Positions 9,885 to 18,951 of a stretch of DNA of 64,000 nt are shown piece after piece. Location of the stretch: positions 1 to 64,000 of the forward strand of contig NZ_FMYL01000007.1 in the NCBI RefSeq assembly GCF_900096955.1. Direction: 5' to 3'. A program made the translations under genes and the position numbers. This DNA comes from Acinetobacter boissieri. Its GTDB lineage: Bacteria > Pseudomonadota > Gammaproteobacteria > Pseudomonadales > Moraxellaceae. Under the pieces are notes generated by a model. It made no database searches. It had not been told where the DNA came from and worked only from the letters and a program-made list of their open reading frames with translations. Positions within the stretch are counted from its first letter, which is position 1. The number at the start of each line of letters is the position of its first letter.

Positions 9885-10376
9885 TTGAAGCTTGATCTCA
9901 CACTACAACAACACGTTTTAGCACCTGAATTGGTGCTAAAACGAATTTATATTAAAAAAGTTATTGAAACAGCTTTACGTCACCTGTCTTTAAAACAAGA
10001 TTGTGATATCGGCATTGCTTGTGTGGATTTAGATGAAAGCCACGAGCTCAATTTACAATACCGACAAAAAGATAAGCCAACCAATGTATTGTCTTTCCCA
10101 AGTGAAGTTCCTGAAGAAGTTTTAGAACAACTGGATTGTATGCCACTGGGTGATTTGGTGATTTGTATTCCTGTGGTATTGGAAGAAGCAAAAAACCAAA
10201 AGAAAACTGCAATTCATCATTTCACCCACATGCTTGTACACGGTGTCTTACATTTACTTGGTTATGACCACGAAATTAGCGAAGCAGATGCTGAAGAAAT
10301 GGAACAACTTGAAATTGAGATTTTGCAAAAACTTCATATAGACAACCCCTATCACACAGTAACGGCGACTAAGTAA
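9885..10376 (+). CDS. ybeY: Endoribonuclease / rRNA maturation factor YbeY
   Basis: A single-strand-specific metalloendoribonuclease needed for 16S rRNA 3' maturation and 70S ribosome quality control. The metal site [11 protein letters not shown] (Hx3Hx5H) is intact near the C-terminus of this 163-residue protein, and NVLSFP is also present. It begins with TTG at 9885 after AAGGA, making two TTG starts in succession in this operon. The gene that normally follows, corC/ybeX, is absent, and an unknown gene takes its place. Confidence 0.95.
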   Translation: MKLDLTLQQHVLAPELVLKRIYIKKVIETALRHLSLKQDCDIGIACVDLDESHELNLQYRQKDKPTNVLSFPSEVPEEVLEQLDCMPLGDLVICIPVVLEEAKNQKKTAIHHFTHMLVHGVLHLLGYDHEISEADAEEMEQLEIEILQKLHIDNPYHTVTATK

Positions 10377-10411
10377 AATACAGTAATTGCAGTATATAAG
10401 CCGAATTAGCC

Positions 10412-10453
10412 CCTTGATTAGCTCAAAAATTGCTTTTTTGCTGATAATCAAGG
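10412..10453. repeat. Intergenic inverted repeat after ybeY
   Basis: CCTTGATTA at 10412-10420 and its exact complement at 10445-10453 can extend inward by GC pairs around an A/T-rich loop. No T run follows on the plus strand, so it is not a good terminator. It could be an mRNA structure between ybeY and the next gene. Confidence 0.4.
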
Positions 10454-10534
10454 CAAAAGCATGGATTAACACATCATTTTTTGGTCTAATTCAAAGCAAT
10501 ATCACAAAAACATCGCCATTCATTGGAAAGATTT

Positions 10535-11161
10535 ATGCAAGCGCTTATAGACAACCTCTCTCATTATGTACAACGCGTATATCAAAAAGCTGGCGGGTTT
10601 ATTGAAGAACAGCGTGAATTTGCAGTATCACAAGTGTTTCTCAATGCAACGTTAAAAAAATTTGTGACAGACAATGTCGGACTTCTCAAAGATTTACATG
10701 CAGACTTACATGACGATTGGCTACGTTTATATGCCACAATTGACGTGCAAGGCTTACATACCACATTATTTGTAGATTTAAAGCTATTACAAATGGAATT
10801 AAATAAAACCACACAGCTCATAGTTTTTGAGCAAATCAGTCAAACTCAAATCTTAGATGCCACCTATAAAAACAAATTACAGCAATGGGTTGTACAAACT
10901 GCGCTATTTTTCTACCAGAAAGTATTAAAAAAAGACCCTCTCGGTAAAATTTTACAACACTTTAATGTACTCACCGTAAAAGACGAACTACTACACTTAG
11001 ACCTTAATCAGTGGCTCGGAAAAAACCAATCTATTTTAGAAACTTTGAATAAAGTTCGAATTAACCATGCTGTCCTGCGTGAAACAGAATTGGTGCTCAA
11101 AGGAAACTTAAATCTTGCAGCAATGATGAATAAGGTTGCAAAACCACAAGAGGTACAATAA
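10535..11161 (+). CDS. Uncharacterised protein downstream of ybeY
   Basis: A 208-residue, leucine-rich, probably helical cytosolic protein with no signal peptide. I do not recognise the family. The ATG at 10535 is preceded by GGAAAG at a suitable distance, which I prefer to an in-frame TTG at 10523. It sits where corC/ybeX is found in many relatives but shows no CBS or CorC_HlyC features, so it is not a diverged CorC. The 158-bp gap from ybeY holds an inverted repeat, and cotranscription is possible. Confidence 0.65.
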   Translation: MQALIDNLSHYVQRVYQKAGGFIEEQREFAVSQVFLNATLKKFVTDNVGLLKDLHADLHDDWLRLYATIDVQGLHTTLFVDLKLLQMELNKTTQLIVFEQISQTQILDATYKNKLQQWVVQTALFFYQKVLKKDPLGKILQHFNVLTVKDELLHLDLNQWLGKNQSILETLNKVRINHAVLRETELVLKGNLNLAAMMNKVAKPQEVQ

Positions 11162-11256
11162 AAGTCAAATCTGCCAGCTTACATACAGATTTACTATAAA
11201 AAAAGTATTCAAACTATGAAATCATAGTCATAACAAAGTATTGATTGATCAATGAC

Positions 11257-11952
11257 ATGATAAATTTAAAAATTGCGACTCTTCGCTTGGCAGTAAGCAG
11301 TTGTGTACTAATGTCTGTGTCTGCTTTTGCAATCACACCGTTTGAAGCGACCTATCAGTTCTCATACAATGGAAAAAATATTAGTACTGCAACACGCAGT
11401 TTAAGCCAAGTCAATAATGACACGTGGAACTATAAGTTTTCAGCCAAAGCAGGGTTTATTGCATCTGCGTCTGAAAGTAGCCAATTTAGTATTAAAAATG
11501 GTCAGCTCATTTCAAACAATTTTAATCGCACTACCAAATATATTGGGATCTCCGACAAGTTAAGCATCGATTTTAATCATGCAAAAAACACCATTTATAC
11601 ACAAAAAAATGACACTAAGCGTAGCTTTAAACTCGAATACAACCCACTTGATGAACTCAACGCTGAAATTCAAATTCGTGAAGATCTATTAAATAAAAAA
11701 CTCAAATCAACTTATTACATTACCGATGCGAAAGGCGTAGATGCACGTAAGTTTGTAAATATGGGGGAAGAAACTATTCAAACCCCTTATGGCACACTCA
11801 ATACCGTCAAATTTAAACTTGAATATAATAAACCAGAGCGAAATACCATGTTTTGGCTTGCACCACAATTTGGCTATTTACCTGTGAAAGTTGCACATAA
11901 CGATGAAGGAAATTCTTACGGAATTACTCTTATAAGTTATAAAAACCAATAA
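11257..11952 (+). CDS. DUF3108 domain-containing exported protein
   Basis: A 231-residue protein with a signal peptide (about residues 1-25, ending VSAFA) followed by TPFEATYQFSYNGKNIS and a beta-rich body. This is the pattern of the DUF3108 family of periplasmic proteins, whose function is unknown. Conserved family features seen include PLDELNAEIQIREDL, YYITDAKGVDARKF, and a C-terminal FWLAPQFGYLPVKVAHND. The ATG at 11257 is chosen over an in-frame TTG at 11245 because it gives the cleaner signal peptide; no strong ribosome-binding site is visible for either. Confidence 0.75.
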   Translation: MINLKIATLRLAVSSCVLMSVSAFAITPFEATYQFSYNGKNISTATRSLSQVNNDTWNYKFSAKAGFIASASESSQFSIKNGQLISNNFNRTTKYIGISDKLSIDFNHAKNTIYTQKNDTKRSFKLEYNPLDELNAEIQIREDLLNKKLKSTYYITDAKGVDARKFVNMGEETIQTPYGTLNTVKFKLEYNKPERNTMFWLAPQFGYLPVKVAHNDEGNSYGITLISYKNQ

Positions 11953-12038
11953 AGTTATGGATTTTCGATATTTTAAACTTGCAATTTTTAGCCTGCTTTT
12001 TAAAATACATATCCGCTTTCTTAGCACTCCCACACTAG

Positions 12039-12623
<585 letters not shown>

Positions 12624-12631
12624 GCAAACTG

Positions 12632-12657
12632 AGAGGTCATATAGATGACCTCTTTTT
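12632..12657 (+). terminator. Rho-independent terminator of xpt
   Basis: GAGGTCAT and ATGACCTC form a perfect 8-bp stem around a four-base loop, followed by TTTTT. It lies 9 bp after the xpt stop. Confidence 0.88.
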
Positions 12658-12836
12658 GATTGTGGCGGTACTCTCAAATACTCGCCTTTCTTTTCTCTAG
12701 TTATTTTGACTATAATACCGACAATAATATATTGTCATCGTGGCTCATCTATATTTCAACCACGCCAATCAACAGATGAAATTGATACTCTGATGTTGAA
12801 CCAACACACTGATCAAAACAAAGAGGCACCCTATTA

Positions 12837-14102
12837 ATGCTTCAATATTTAAAAAAACTTCCTTTTTATGAGAAAACATGGTTCCAATTTATCATGTTTG
12901 TTATCTCACGTTTCGAATCAGATCGTTGCCGTGATAAATCAGCTTCTCTAACTTACACCACACTTTTTGCAGTGGTACCCATGTTAACCGTGTTTTTAGT
13001 GATTATATCTTCAATCAAAGCACTCGAACCGGCACGCCAACAATTACAGCAACTGATTTATAGTAACTTCTTACCTAAAAGTTCAATTGCATTCGATAAA
13101 GCACTAAGCTCTTTTGCTGATAAATCAAGCAATCTTACAGTCATTGGTATTTTATTCTTATTTGTTACATCAGTTATGATGCTTAATAGTATTGAAGATG
13201 TATTCAATCGAATATGGCGTATTAAAGACAAACGTAGTGGTATTATGGGCTTTATGCGCTATTGGACCATTATTTCGCTTGGGCCAATTTTACTCGGGAG
13301 TGCCTTTGCAATTTCTTCTGCAGTTGCATCTCTTAATGTATTAAACAACAACTTTACTGGTTATGAAATAGACAGCACATTCTTTTTAGCGATTATTTCT
13401 TATGGTTTAACAATCACTGGCTTTTTCTTTATTTATTGGACCATTCCAAATCGCACCATTCCACTTAAATCTGCACTCATTGCAGGACTCTTTAGCGGTA
13501 CAGTTTTTCAACTTTTAAAAGCCTTTTTTGGCTACATCATGTCAAACTTTACCAGTTATGAGCTCATTTATGGTGCATTTGCAGCCGTACCTATTTTTCT
13601 GTTATGGATATTTCTATCTTGGAACATTATTTTACTTGGTGTTGAAGTAAGCTTTGCTATTACCTCTTTTAGTTCTGGTAAAATACAAAAACGCCATCCT
13701 ATGGTAATGATGCTAGATATTTTAGAACTCTTTTATAAAAAACAAATGCTAGGTGAAGCTGTCACTGAAAAAGAAGGCTTAAAAATATTAGGTCGTGGTG
13801 AAGTTGGTCGCTGGCCTGCATATATAGAGCTTCTTGAACAACAGCAACTCATCAAGCGCACAAGCCAAGATGAATATGTATTGGTTAGGAACTTAATGCA
13901 TGTTGATTTTTGGGAATTCTATAATGAAATGCCTTTCGCTTTACCAAGTAATCAGGACATTGGTCATATTCACCCAGACGATGAATGGATGAAGCGTATT
14001 GGTCCACTTCTGGTCAGCTCAAACAATTACTTAGCAGAGCAACTCTCGGTACCATTATCCAGTTTATTTGAAGACCAACTCTCTTCAGAAAATAAACGCT
14101 AA
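12837..14102 (+). CDS. YihY/BrkB family inner-membrane protein
   Basis: A 421-residue integral membrane protein of the YihY/virulence factor BrkB family. About six transmembrane helices lie in residues 35-285. The conserved DRCRDKSASLTYTTLFAVVPML is split here around residues 30-50. Family signatures WRIKDKRS and YGAFAAVPIFLLWIFLSW are also present. A hydrophilic C-terminal tail of about 130 residues is cytoplasmic and winged-helix-like in appearance (EKEGLKILGRGEVGRWPAYIELLEQ-type pattern). It is not RNase BN despite old annotations of relatives. The exact function is unknown. The 213-bp upstream gap holds the xpt terminator and its promoter region. Confidence 0.9.
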   Translation: MLQYLKKLPFYEKTWFQFIMFVISRFESDRCRDKSASLTYTTLFAVVPMLTVFLVIISSIKALEPARQQLQQLIYSNFLPKSSIAFDKALSSFADKSSNLTVIGILFLFVTSVMMLNSIEDVFNRIWRIKDKRSGIMGFMRYWTIISLGPILLGSAFAISSAVASLNVLNNNFTGYEIDSTFFLAIISYGLTITGFFFIYWTIPNRTIPLKSALIAGLFSGTVFQLLKAFFGYIMSNFTSYELIYGAFAAVPIFLLWIFLSWNIILLGVEVSFAITSFSSGKIQKRHPMVMMLDILELFYKKQMLGEAVTEKEGLKILGRGEVGRWPAYIELLEQQQLIKRTSQDEYVLVRNLMHVDFWEFYNEMPFALPSNQDIGHIHPDDEWMKRIGPLLVSSNNYLAEQLSVPLSSLFEDQLSSENKR

Positions 14103-14114
14103 TCTTTGATTTAA

Positions 14115-14146
14115 TAGGCATGCAGTGCCATCAAATCGCATGCCTA
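14115..14146. terminator. Inverted repeat between convergent genes, possible terminator
   Basis: TAGGCATGC at 14115-14123 and its exact complement at 14138-14146. Neither strand has a strong T run next to it, so termination would be weak. It lies between the stops of the YihY gene and the FAH-family gene. Confidence 0.45.
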
Positions 14147-14159
14147 ATTTATGAGAAAT

Positions 14160-14795
14160 TTAGTGAACTTGTGTTTGCCACACAATATTTTCCTTTGAAG
14201 TAAACAAAGTCATACGTAATACGTCACCGGTTGCCAACGCACCTACGCCTGCTGGTGTACCTGTCATAACAACATCACCTGCTTCAAGCGTAAATGCTTG
14301 GCTCATATCACACAACATATCTGCAATTGAAACCAGTAATAGTGCTGTGTCGCCCTGCTGACGAACTTCGCCATTTAAACTAAATTCATATTGAACATGA
14401 TTTAAGTTAACTTCAGATACATCTATCCAATCACCAAGAATACAAGAGCCATCAAATGCTTTTGCTCGTTCCCACGGCTCGCCTTTACCTTTTAATTCAG
14501 TTTGTAAGTCTCTAAGTGTTAAGTCCAAACCTAAAGTGACCGCACCAATGGCCTCTAAAGCCTGTTGAGGATCTATAACGCCACTGAGCGGGCGGTCTAG
14601 TCTTAAACTGAGCTCACACTCATAATGACAACTTCCTAATGCACGATTCCACGTCACCCCTCTTGCTGTCGTTGTTAAACTACTCGGAGGTTTAATGAAT
14701 AGTACAGGTCGTGTTGGAATTGCATTCCCTAACTCTTTCGCATGTGCCGCATAACTACGGCCAATACATATAATTTTTGAAGGTTTAATGTTCAT
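14160..14795 (-). CDS. Fumarylacetoacetate hydrolase family protein
   Basis: A 211-residue single-domain FAH-family enzyme. It opens with KIICIGRSYAAHAKELGN and retains the metal-binding acidic residues (E-x-E in CHYECELSLRL, D in TLGLDLTLRDLQ) and the C-terminal MTGTPAGVGAL. Family members act as acylpyruvase or oxaloacetate decarboxylase, or hydrolyse other 2,4-diketo acids; the substrate is not evident. It ends convergently with the YihY gene. The YcxB-like gene lies 30 bp upstream on the same strand. Confidence 0.88.
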   Translation of the reverse strand: MNIKPSKIICIGRSYAAHAKELGNAIPTRPVLFIKPPSSLTTTARGVTWNRALGSCHYECELSLRLDRPLSGVIDPQQALEAIGAVTLGLDLTLRDLQTELKGKGEPWERAKAFDGSCILGDWIDVSEVNLNHVQYEFSLNGEVRQQGDTALLLVSIADMLCDMSQAFTLEAGDVVMTGTPAGVGALATGDVLRMTLFTSKENIVWQTQVH

Positions 14796-14825
14796 TATGT
14801 TCTAGCTTATAAAAATGTATTTCTA

Positions 14826-15326
14826 TTAAACACGTTTAAATGTATTTTCTAAAAGTATTTTTTGCTGTGGCTCTGTTAATGCCCGTTTAGGTACAATAAT
14901 AACTACACGACTTTTGAGCTCTACCACATAAGTCAATCGCCCTTCAACAAAGCGTTTTACTTCCGAATAAGCATACGTTCTTTCGTGCGTTTCGCTCATC
15001 ACTTTAAAGGTGTTTTGAGATAACGCTAAAGTTTGCTGATTTTTACCCATTTGATATTTCACAAATTGACGCTTAAAAATTTGTGGCAGTAATATATAAC
15101 GCACTGCAGATTGTACCAGTAAAAAAATTGCACCTAAAATCACATAATCTCGGCCTAAACCAGTAACTCCCAAATAAAAACCCCAAATAATTAAGCCAAT
15201 ACTAATGAGGGGCGTAATAAATTGAGTCACTTGTTTTTTACCCAGTGTGATGTGTTTAAACCCATCTTGCGATTCTTCAAGATTTAATAAATAACTGATC
15301 GAGAGCGCAACGTTTGCTTCAGACAT
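14826..15326 (-). CDS. YcxB-like membrane protein
   Basis: A 166-residue protein with two closely spaced hydrophobic helices (about residues 35-75) followed by a beta-rich soluble tail ending IIVPKRALTEPQQKILLENT. This matches the YcxB-like C-terminal domain pattern: two transmembrane helices, then a PH-like domain whose last strand reads VIVPKRAF. The function is unknown. It is probably cotranscribed with the FAH-family gene. Confidence 0.65.
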   Translation of the reverse strand: MSEANVALSISYLLNLEESQDGFKHITLGKKQVTQFITPLISIGLIIWGFYLGVTGLGRDYVILGAIFLLVQSAVRYILLPQIFKRQFVKYQMGKNQQTLALSQNTFKVMSETHERTYAYSEVKRFVEGRLTYVVELKSRVVIIVPKRALTEPQQKILLENTFKRV

Positions 15327-15423
15327 AATTCACTTTACAGGACATAAAAATATGACCTATTAGAGCATAAAGTACTTTTTTTTAGTATGGCTTGTTTTAA
15401 TCAACACAGAAAATAAACATACA

Positions 15424-15450
15424 AAAAAACCGCTATATTTAGCGGTTTCT
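15424..15450 (-). terminator. Terminator after the last tRNA-Arg
   Basis: On the minus strand an AAACCGCTA stem pairs with TAGCGGTTT and is followed by seven T. It lies directly downstream of the tRNA-Arg gene ending at 15458. Confidence 0.85.
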
Positions 15451-15457
15451 TAAAAAT

Positions 15458-15534
15458 TGGTGCGCTCAGAGAGATTCGAACTCCCGACCCCTTAGTTCGT
15501 AGCCAAGTGCTCTATCCAGCTGAGCTATGAGCGC
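15458..15534 (-). tRNA. tRNA-Arg (ACG), third copy
   Basis: A 77-nt cloverleaf: acceptor GCGCTCA/TGAGCGC, D arm GCTC/GAGC, anticodon stem CTTGG/CTAAG with loop CTACGAA (anticodon ACG, read as ICG after deamination), and T loop TTCGAAT. The discriminator A and the terminal CCA are encoded. It is identical to the copies at 15763 and 15880. Confidence 0.97.
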
Positions 15535-15727
15535 ATTGTTTTTCAATGTTGCGCATTATACGCAGTTTTAATCAATTGCATAGCTTTTTTCATAGATTAA
15601 AGCACAGATGTTGCTTATTTATGCAATATATAGAGTTTTACGAGTTAAGCCATCAATATAATTTCTTTTGAAAACAAGATGCCACAGCAGATATAAAAAA
15701 GTTGTTAAATCTATAAATTACAGACAT

Positions 15728-15756
15728 AAAAAAACCGCTATCATTTAGCGGTAATT
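15728..15756 (-). terminator. Terminator between tRNA-Arg copies
   Basis: On the minus strand ACCGCTA pairs with TAGCGGT and is followed by seven T. The sequence is nearly the same as the terminator at 15424-15450, which suggests that a tRNA plus terminator unit was duplicated. Confidence 0.75.
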
Positions 15757-15762
15757 TTAATA

Positions 15763-15839
15763 TGGTGCGCTCAGAGAGATTCGAACTCCCGACCCCTTAG
15801 TTCGTAGCCAAGTGCTCTATCCAGCTGAGCTATGAGCGC
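15763..15839 (-). tRNA. tRNA-Arg (ACG), second copy
   Basis: A 77-nt tRNA with the same sequence as the copies at 15458 and 15880, anticodon ACG, with encoded CCA. It is followed on the minus strand by its own terminator at 15728-15756. Confidence 0.97.
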
Positions 15840-15879
15840 ATCAGTTGCCATATTGGCGTGTCGTTACTTGTATTTGATT

Positions 15880-15956
15880 TGGTGCGCTCAGAGAGATTCG
15901 AACTCCCGACCCCTTAGTTCGTAGCCAAGTGCTCTATCCAGCTGAGCTATGAGCGC
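15880..15956 (-). tRNA. tRNA-Arg (ACG), first copy
   Basis: A 77-nt tRNA, anticodon ACG, with encoded CCA and the same sequence as the two downstream copies. It lies 9 bp after tRNA-Ser, so the two are transcribed together. Confidence 0.97.
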
Positions 15957-15965
15957 ATTAAATCG

Positions 15966-16055
15966 TGGCGGTGAGAGAGGGATTCGAACCCTCGATACAG
16001 TTACCCGTATGCATCCTTAGCAGGGATGTGGTTTCAGCCACTCACCCATCTCACC
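15966..16055 (-). tRNA. tRNA-Ser (GCT)
   Basis: A 90-nt class II tRNA: acceptor GGTGAGA/TCTCACC, anticodon loop CTGCTAA (anticodon GCT), a long variable arm, T loop TTCGAAT, discriminator G, and an encoded CCA. It is the first gene of the four-tRNA unit. Confidence 0.97.
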
Positions 16056-16068
16056 GTAACGAGACGCC

Positions 16069-16097
16069 ATAATACAAACTTCATGTCCCTTACGCAA
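16069..16097 (-). promoter_or_regulatory. Promoter of the tRNA-Ser/Arg cluster
   Basis: On the minus strand a -35 TTGCGT (16092-16097) and a -10 TATTAT (16069-16074) are separated by exactly 17 bp. They are followed by a GC-containing discriminator (GGCGTC), and the tRNA-Ser 5' end is 14 bp downstream of the -10 box. Confidence 0.7.
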
Positions 16098-16356
16098 GGG
16101 ATGAAAGCAATTATTTTAAAAATAATGCATTGATTAATTAATTTTTAAACAATTTTAGCTAATTTGTTCTTTTTATACACAATTATTTTTCATAACCCAT
16201 TTATTTGACTGCCTAATGTGGTCTGTTATTTCAAATCACGCAATGATCACACCACAAGTTAGTAAATAAATGCATCTATAAATGATGTTCCGTGTGCCAA
16301 TCTATGACTTATGCTAAAGTAAGACCATCATTTATGTACATATAAGAAGTGACACC
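16098..16356. other. Intergenic region between the tRNA promoter and rnr
   Basis: About 260 bp of AT-rich DNA upstream of the divergent rnr gene. No open frame of note, repeat or RNA gene was seen. It must hold the rnr promoter, but no box pair is convincing by eye. A weak ribosome-binding site (AAGAAGTG) precedes the rnr ATG. Confidence 0.5.
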
Positions 16357-18780
16357 ATGGATAAAAACTGGGTCGACCCCGAAGCAAAGTCCGAATCAGA
16401 ACGCTACGACAACCCAATTCCAAGTCGTACGCTTATTTCAGATACGATTCAACAAGCCAATACTGCCCTCTCTCATGCAGAATTAGTAGATCACTTTCAA
16501 ATACAAGACCAAAAAAGTATAGAAGCACTTGGACATCGTTTAAATGCGATGATTAGAGACGGCCAATTAGGCAAAGAAGGCATTAAGTTTTTTATACTAG
16601 CACCTGAACCAACGCAAGACGCTACGGTTTACATTAATAGTAAAGGTTTTGGTGTTGCACAAATTGATGGTGAAGAAAAACTACAACTTGCTGAACGTGA
16701 ACTTAGATTGGCATTTAACGGCGATAGAGTTGCTGTGCGTAAAACATCTATAGATCGCAAAGGAAAAACATGGGGGCGTATTGAAGAAATTAAACAGCAC
16801 CGTGTTAAACAACTCATTGGTAAACTGTGCCAACACGAAGGTGAATATTTTATTCAACCAGCCATGCCAAACCAACATCAGCCGATTACACTTGAAAAAG
16901 AGCTTGTTGCGCATGCACAAATAAAACTTGGTGATTCAGTTCGTATAGCTATAGATGATTATCCAACCCGTGACAGCTTTGCCACAGGGCATGTTGTACA
17001 ATCTATGGCGGATAAAGCAGACACTGAAATTATTATTCCACAAACCATTTTAGAGTTTGGCCTACCCTACGAATTTCCAGAAGAAGTGGTTGCTGAAGCT
17101 GAGCGTTTCAAAGAACCTACCGCTAAAGACCGAGCTGACCGTATTGATTTAAGAGATTTGCCATTGGTCACCATTGATGGTGAAGATGCCCGAGATTTTG
17201 ACGACGCAGTCTATGCTGAAAAACGCCCAGGGGGTGGTTATCGTGTTGTTGTGGCAATTGCCGATGTCAGCCACTATGTGCGTTTAGGCAAGCCTTTAGA
17301 TGATGAAGCACAAGAGCGAGGTACATCGGTTTACTTCCCTCACTATGTACTTCCAATGCTCCCTGAAGCTTTGTCTAATGGGCTATGTTCACTTAACCCA
17401 CATGTCGACCGATTGTGTATGGTCTGTGATTTAACTTTATCTCGTTTAGGCCGTGTTACAGGGTACAAGTTTTATCCAAGTGTTATGCATTCTAAAGCAC
17501 GCTTAACGTATACCCAAGTGGGTCAGTTTTTTGATGGCGAAACGAAAGCTATTCCAGAAGACAAAAGCATCCATAAATCGCTCAATACCTTATTCCAACT
17601 GTATCAAATTTTGAAAGGCTTACGTAGCGAACGCCATGCGATGGAATTCGAAACGACAGAAACGTATATGACCTTTGATGAGTTAGGAGGCATTAAAGAA
17701 ATCTTACCAAGATCTCGTAATGAAGCCCATAAACTGATTGAAGAATGCATGTTATTGGCCAACGTCGCTGCGGCTGAATATGCACTCACCAATGATGTAG
17801 ATATGCTATACCGTGTACATGAGCCACCTGAATTTTCTCGTACTCAAAAAGTACGTGACTTTGTAAAGCTTCTTGGTTTTCATTTTCCAGAACAGCCGAC
17901 ACAAGCAGATTATCAAGCTATTATTGAAGCCACAAAAGACCGTGTAGATGCGCAAACTATTCACGCAGTCTTGTTACGTTCAATGATGCAAGCATACTAT
18001 GGTGCTAAAAATGCGGGGCACTTTGGCTTAGCATACGATGCATATACACATTTCACTTCACCGATTCGTCGTTATCCAGATTTACTGCTACATCGCGCAA
18101 TTAAAGCCAAACTCAGCGAAAAACTATCGCCTATTTCAGGTCAAGCCCTAAATGATGCGGGTGAGCATTTTTCACGGACTGAACGACGTGCAGATGAGGC
18201 ATCTCGTAGCGTAACATCTTGGCTTAAATGCCACTATATGCAACAGCATTTAGGTGATGAGTTTATCGGACACATTACGACTGTTACAGAATTTGGCTTA
18301 TTCATCACGCTTAAAGATTTATATGTTGATGGTATGATTCATATTAGCCAATTGGGTGATGATTTCTTTGTATACGATGCATCAAGTCAGACATTAATCG
18401 GGCAAAACCGTGGGCAAGTTTTTGGGTTAGGCGATGAAGTCAAAATTCAAGTGGCTGGCGTAAACTTAGAAGAACGTAAAATCGATTTTTCTTTAACTAA
18501 ACAGGTAACTCATGCGGGCCGTGCTGTTCGTGAGCGAGCACCACGTACACAAAGACCAGTGCCCACTGAAGATGGCTTTGTACCTATTGCAAAGAAAGTC
18601 AGTAAATCTAACCCTGTAAGCGAAGAAAAACCTGCAGAACCTGTGAAAAAGAAAAAACGTAGCTCTAAAAAATCAAGTAGCTACAAAGCAGACACAGATC
18701 AGAAAAAAACAGGGAGTAAAGAGAAAATTAAAAAGTCTAAGAAGAAGAAAAAATCTAATGCGAAAATAAAACAAGACTAA
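16357..18780 (+). CDS. rnr: Ribonuclease R
   Basis: A 3'-5' processive exoribonuclease that degrades structured RNA and takes part in tmRNA-linked and rRNA quality control. In order it has an N-terminal winged-helix region, cold-shock domains, the RNB catalytic domain with the metal-binding run DGEDARDFDDA at about residue 275, and an S1 domain (IGHITTVTEFGLFITL). The 807-residue length is normal. The last 75 residues are a very basic, Lys/Ser-rich tail, longer and more lysine-dense than most of the protein; family tails of this kind bind RNA or ribosomes. No partner gene is close, and a long inverted repeat follows. Confidence 0.96.
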   Translation: MDKNWVDPEAKSESERYDNPIPSRTLISDTIQQANTALSHAELVDHFQIQDQKSIEALGHRLNAMIRDGQLGKEGIKFFILAPEPTQDATVYINSKGFGVAQIDGEEKLQLAERELRLAFNGDRVAVRKTSIDRKGKTWGRIEEIKQHRVKQLIGKLCQHEGEYFIQPAMPNQHQPITLEKELVAHAQIKLGDSVRIAIDDYPTRDSFATGHVVQSMADKADTEIIIPQTILEFGLPYEFPEEVVAEAERFKEPTAKDRADRIDLRDLPLVTIDGEDARDFDDAVYAEKRPGGGYRVVVAIADVSHYVRLGKPLDDEAQERGTSVYFPHYVLPMLPEALSNGLCSLNPHVDRLCMVCDLTLSRLGRVTGYKFYPSVMHSKARLTYTQVGQFFDGETKAIPEDKSIHKSLNTLFQLYQILKGLRSERHAMEFETTETYMTFDELGGIKEILPRSRNEAHKLIEECMLLANVAAAEYALTNDVDMLYRVHEPPEFSRTQKVRDFVKLLGFHFPEQPTQADYQAIIEATKDRVDAQTIHAVLLRSMMQAYYGAKNAGHFGLAYDAYTHFTSPIRRYPDLLLHRAIKAKLSEKLSPISGQALNDAGEHFSRTERRADEASRSVTSWLKCHYMQQHLGDEFIGHITTVTEFGLFITLKDLYVDGMIHISQLGDDFFVYDASSQTLIGQNRGQVFGLGDEVKIQVAGVNLEERKIDFSLTKQVTHAGRAVRERAPRTQRPVPTEDGFVPIAKKVSKSNPVSEEKPAEPVKKKKRSSKKSSSYKADTDQKKTGSKEKIKKSKKKKKSNAKIKQD

Positions 18781-18798
18781 ATAGCGAGCCCGTCTAAA

Positions 18799-18828
18799 GA
18801 TCAAGCCAAGCATTGTCTTGGCTTGATC
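18799..18828. terminator. Perfect 12-bp inverted repeat after rnr
   Basis: GATCAAGCCAAG at 18799-18810 and its exact complement at 18817-18828, with a six-base loop. The downstream base run is only moderately T-rich (CTACTTCTAT), so it may terminate weakly or protect the mRNA 3' end. Confidence 0.6.
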
Positions 18829-18951
18829 TACTTCTATCAAAGAATGCCACACAAAACCATAAAATATAGTTAATAAAACGTAAATAACCCTTGATTTTAA
18901 TAGGGGAAACGCATAAACCTATAAATATACACCCAATTAGGCAATCATGTA

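Noticed and set aside
15424..15757. Repeated AAACCGCTA segments as a mobile repeat family.
   Set aside because: They are explained by terminators next to two identical tRNA genes.
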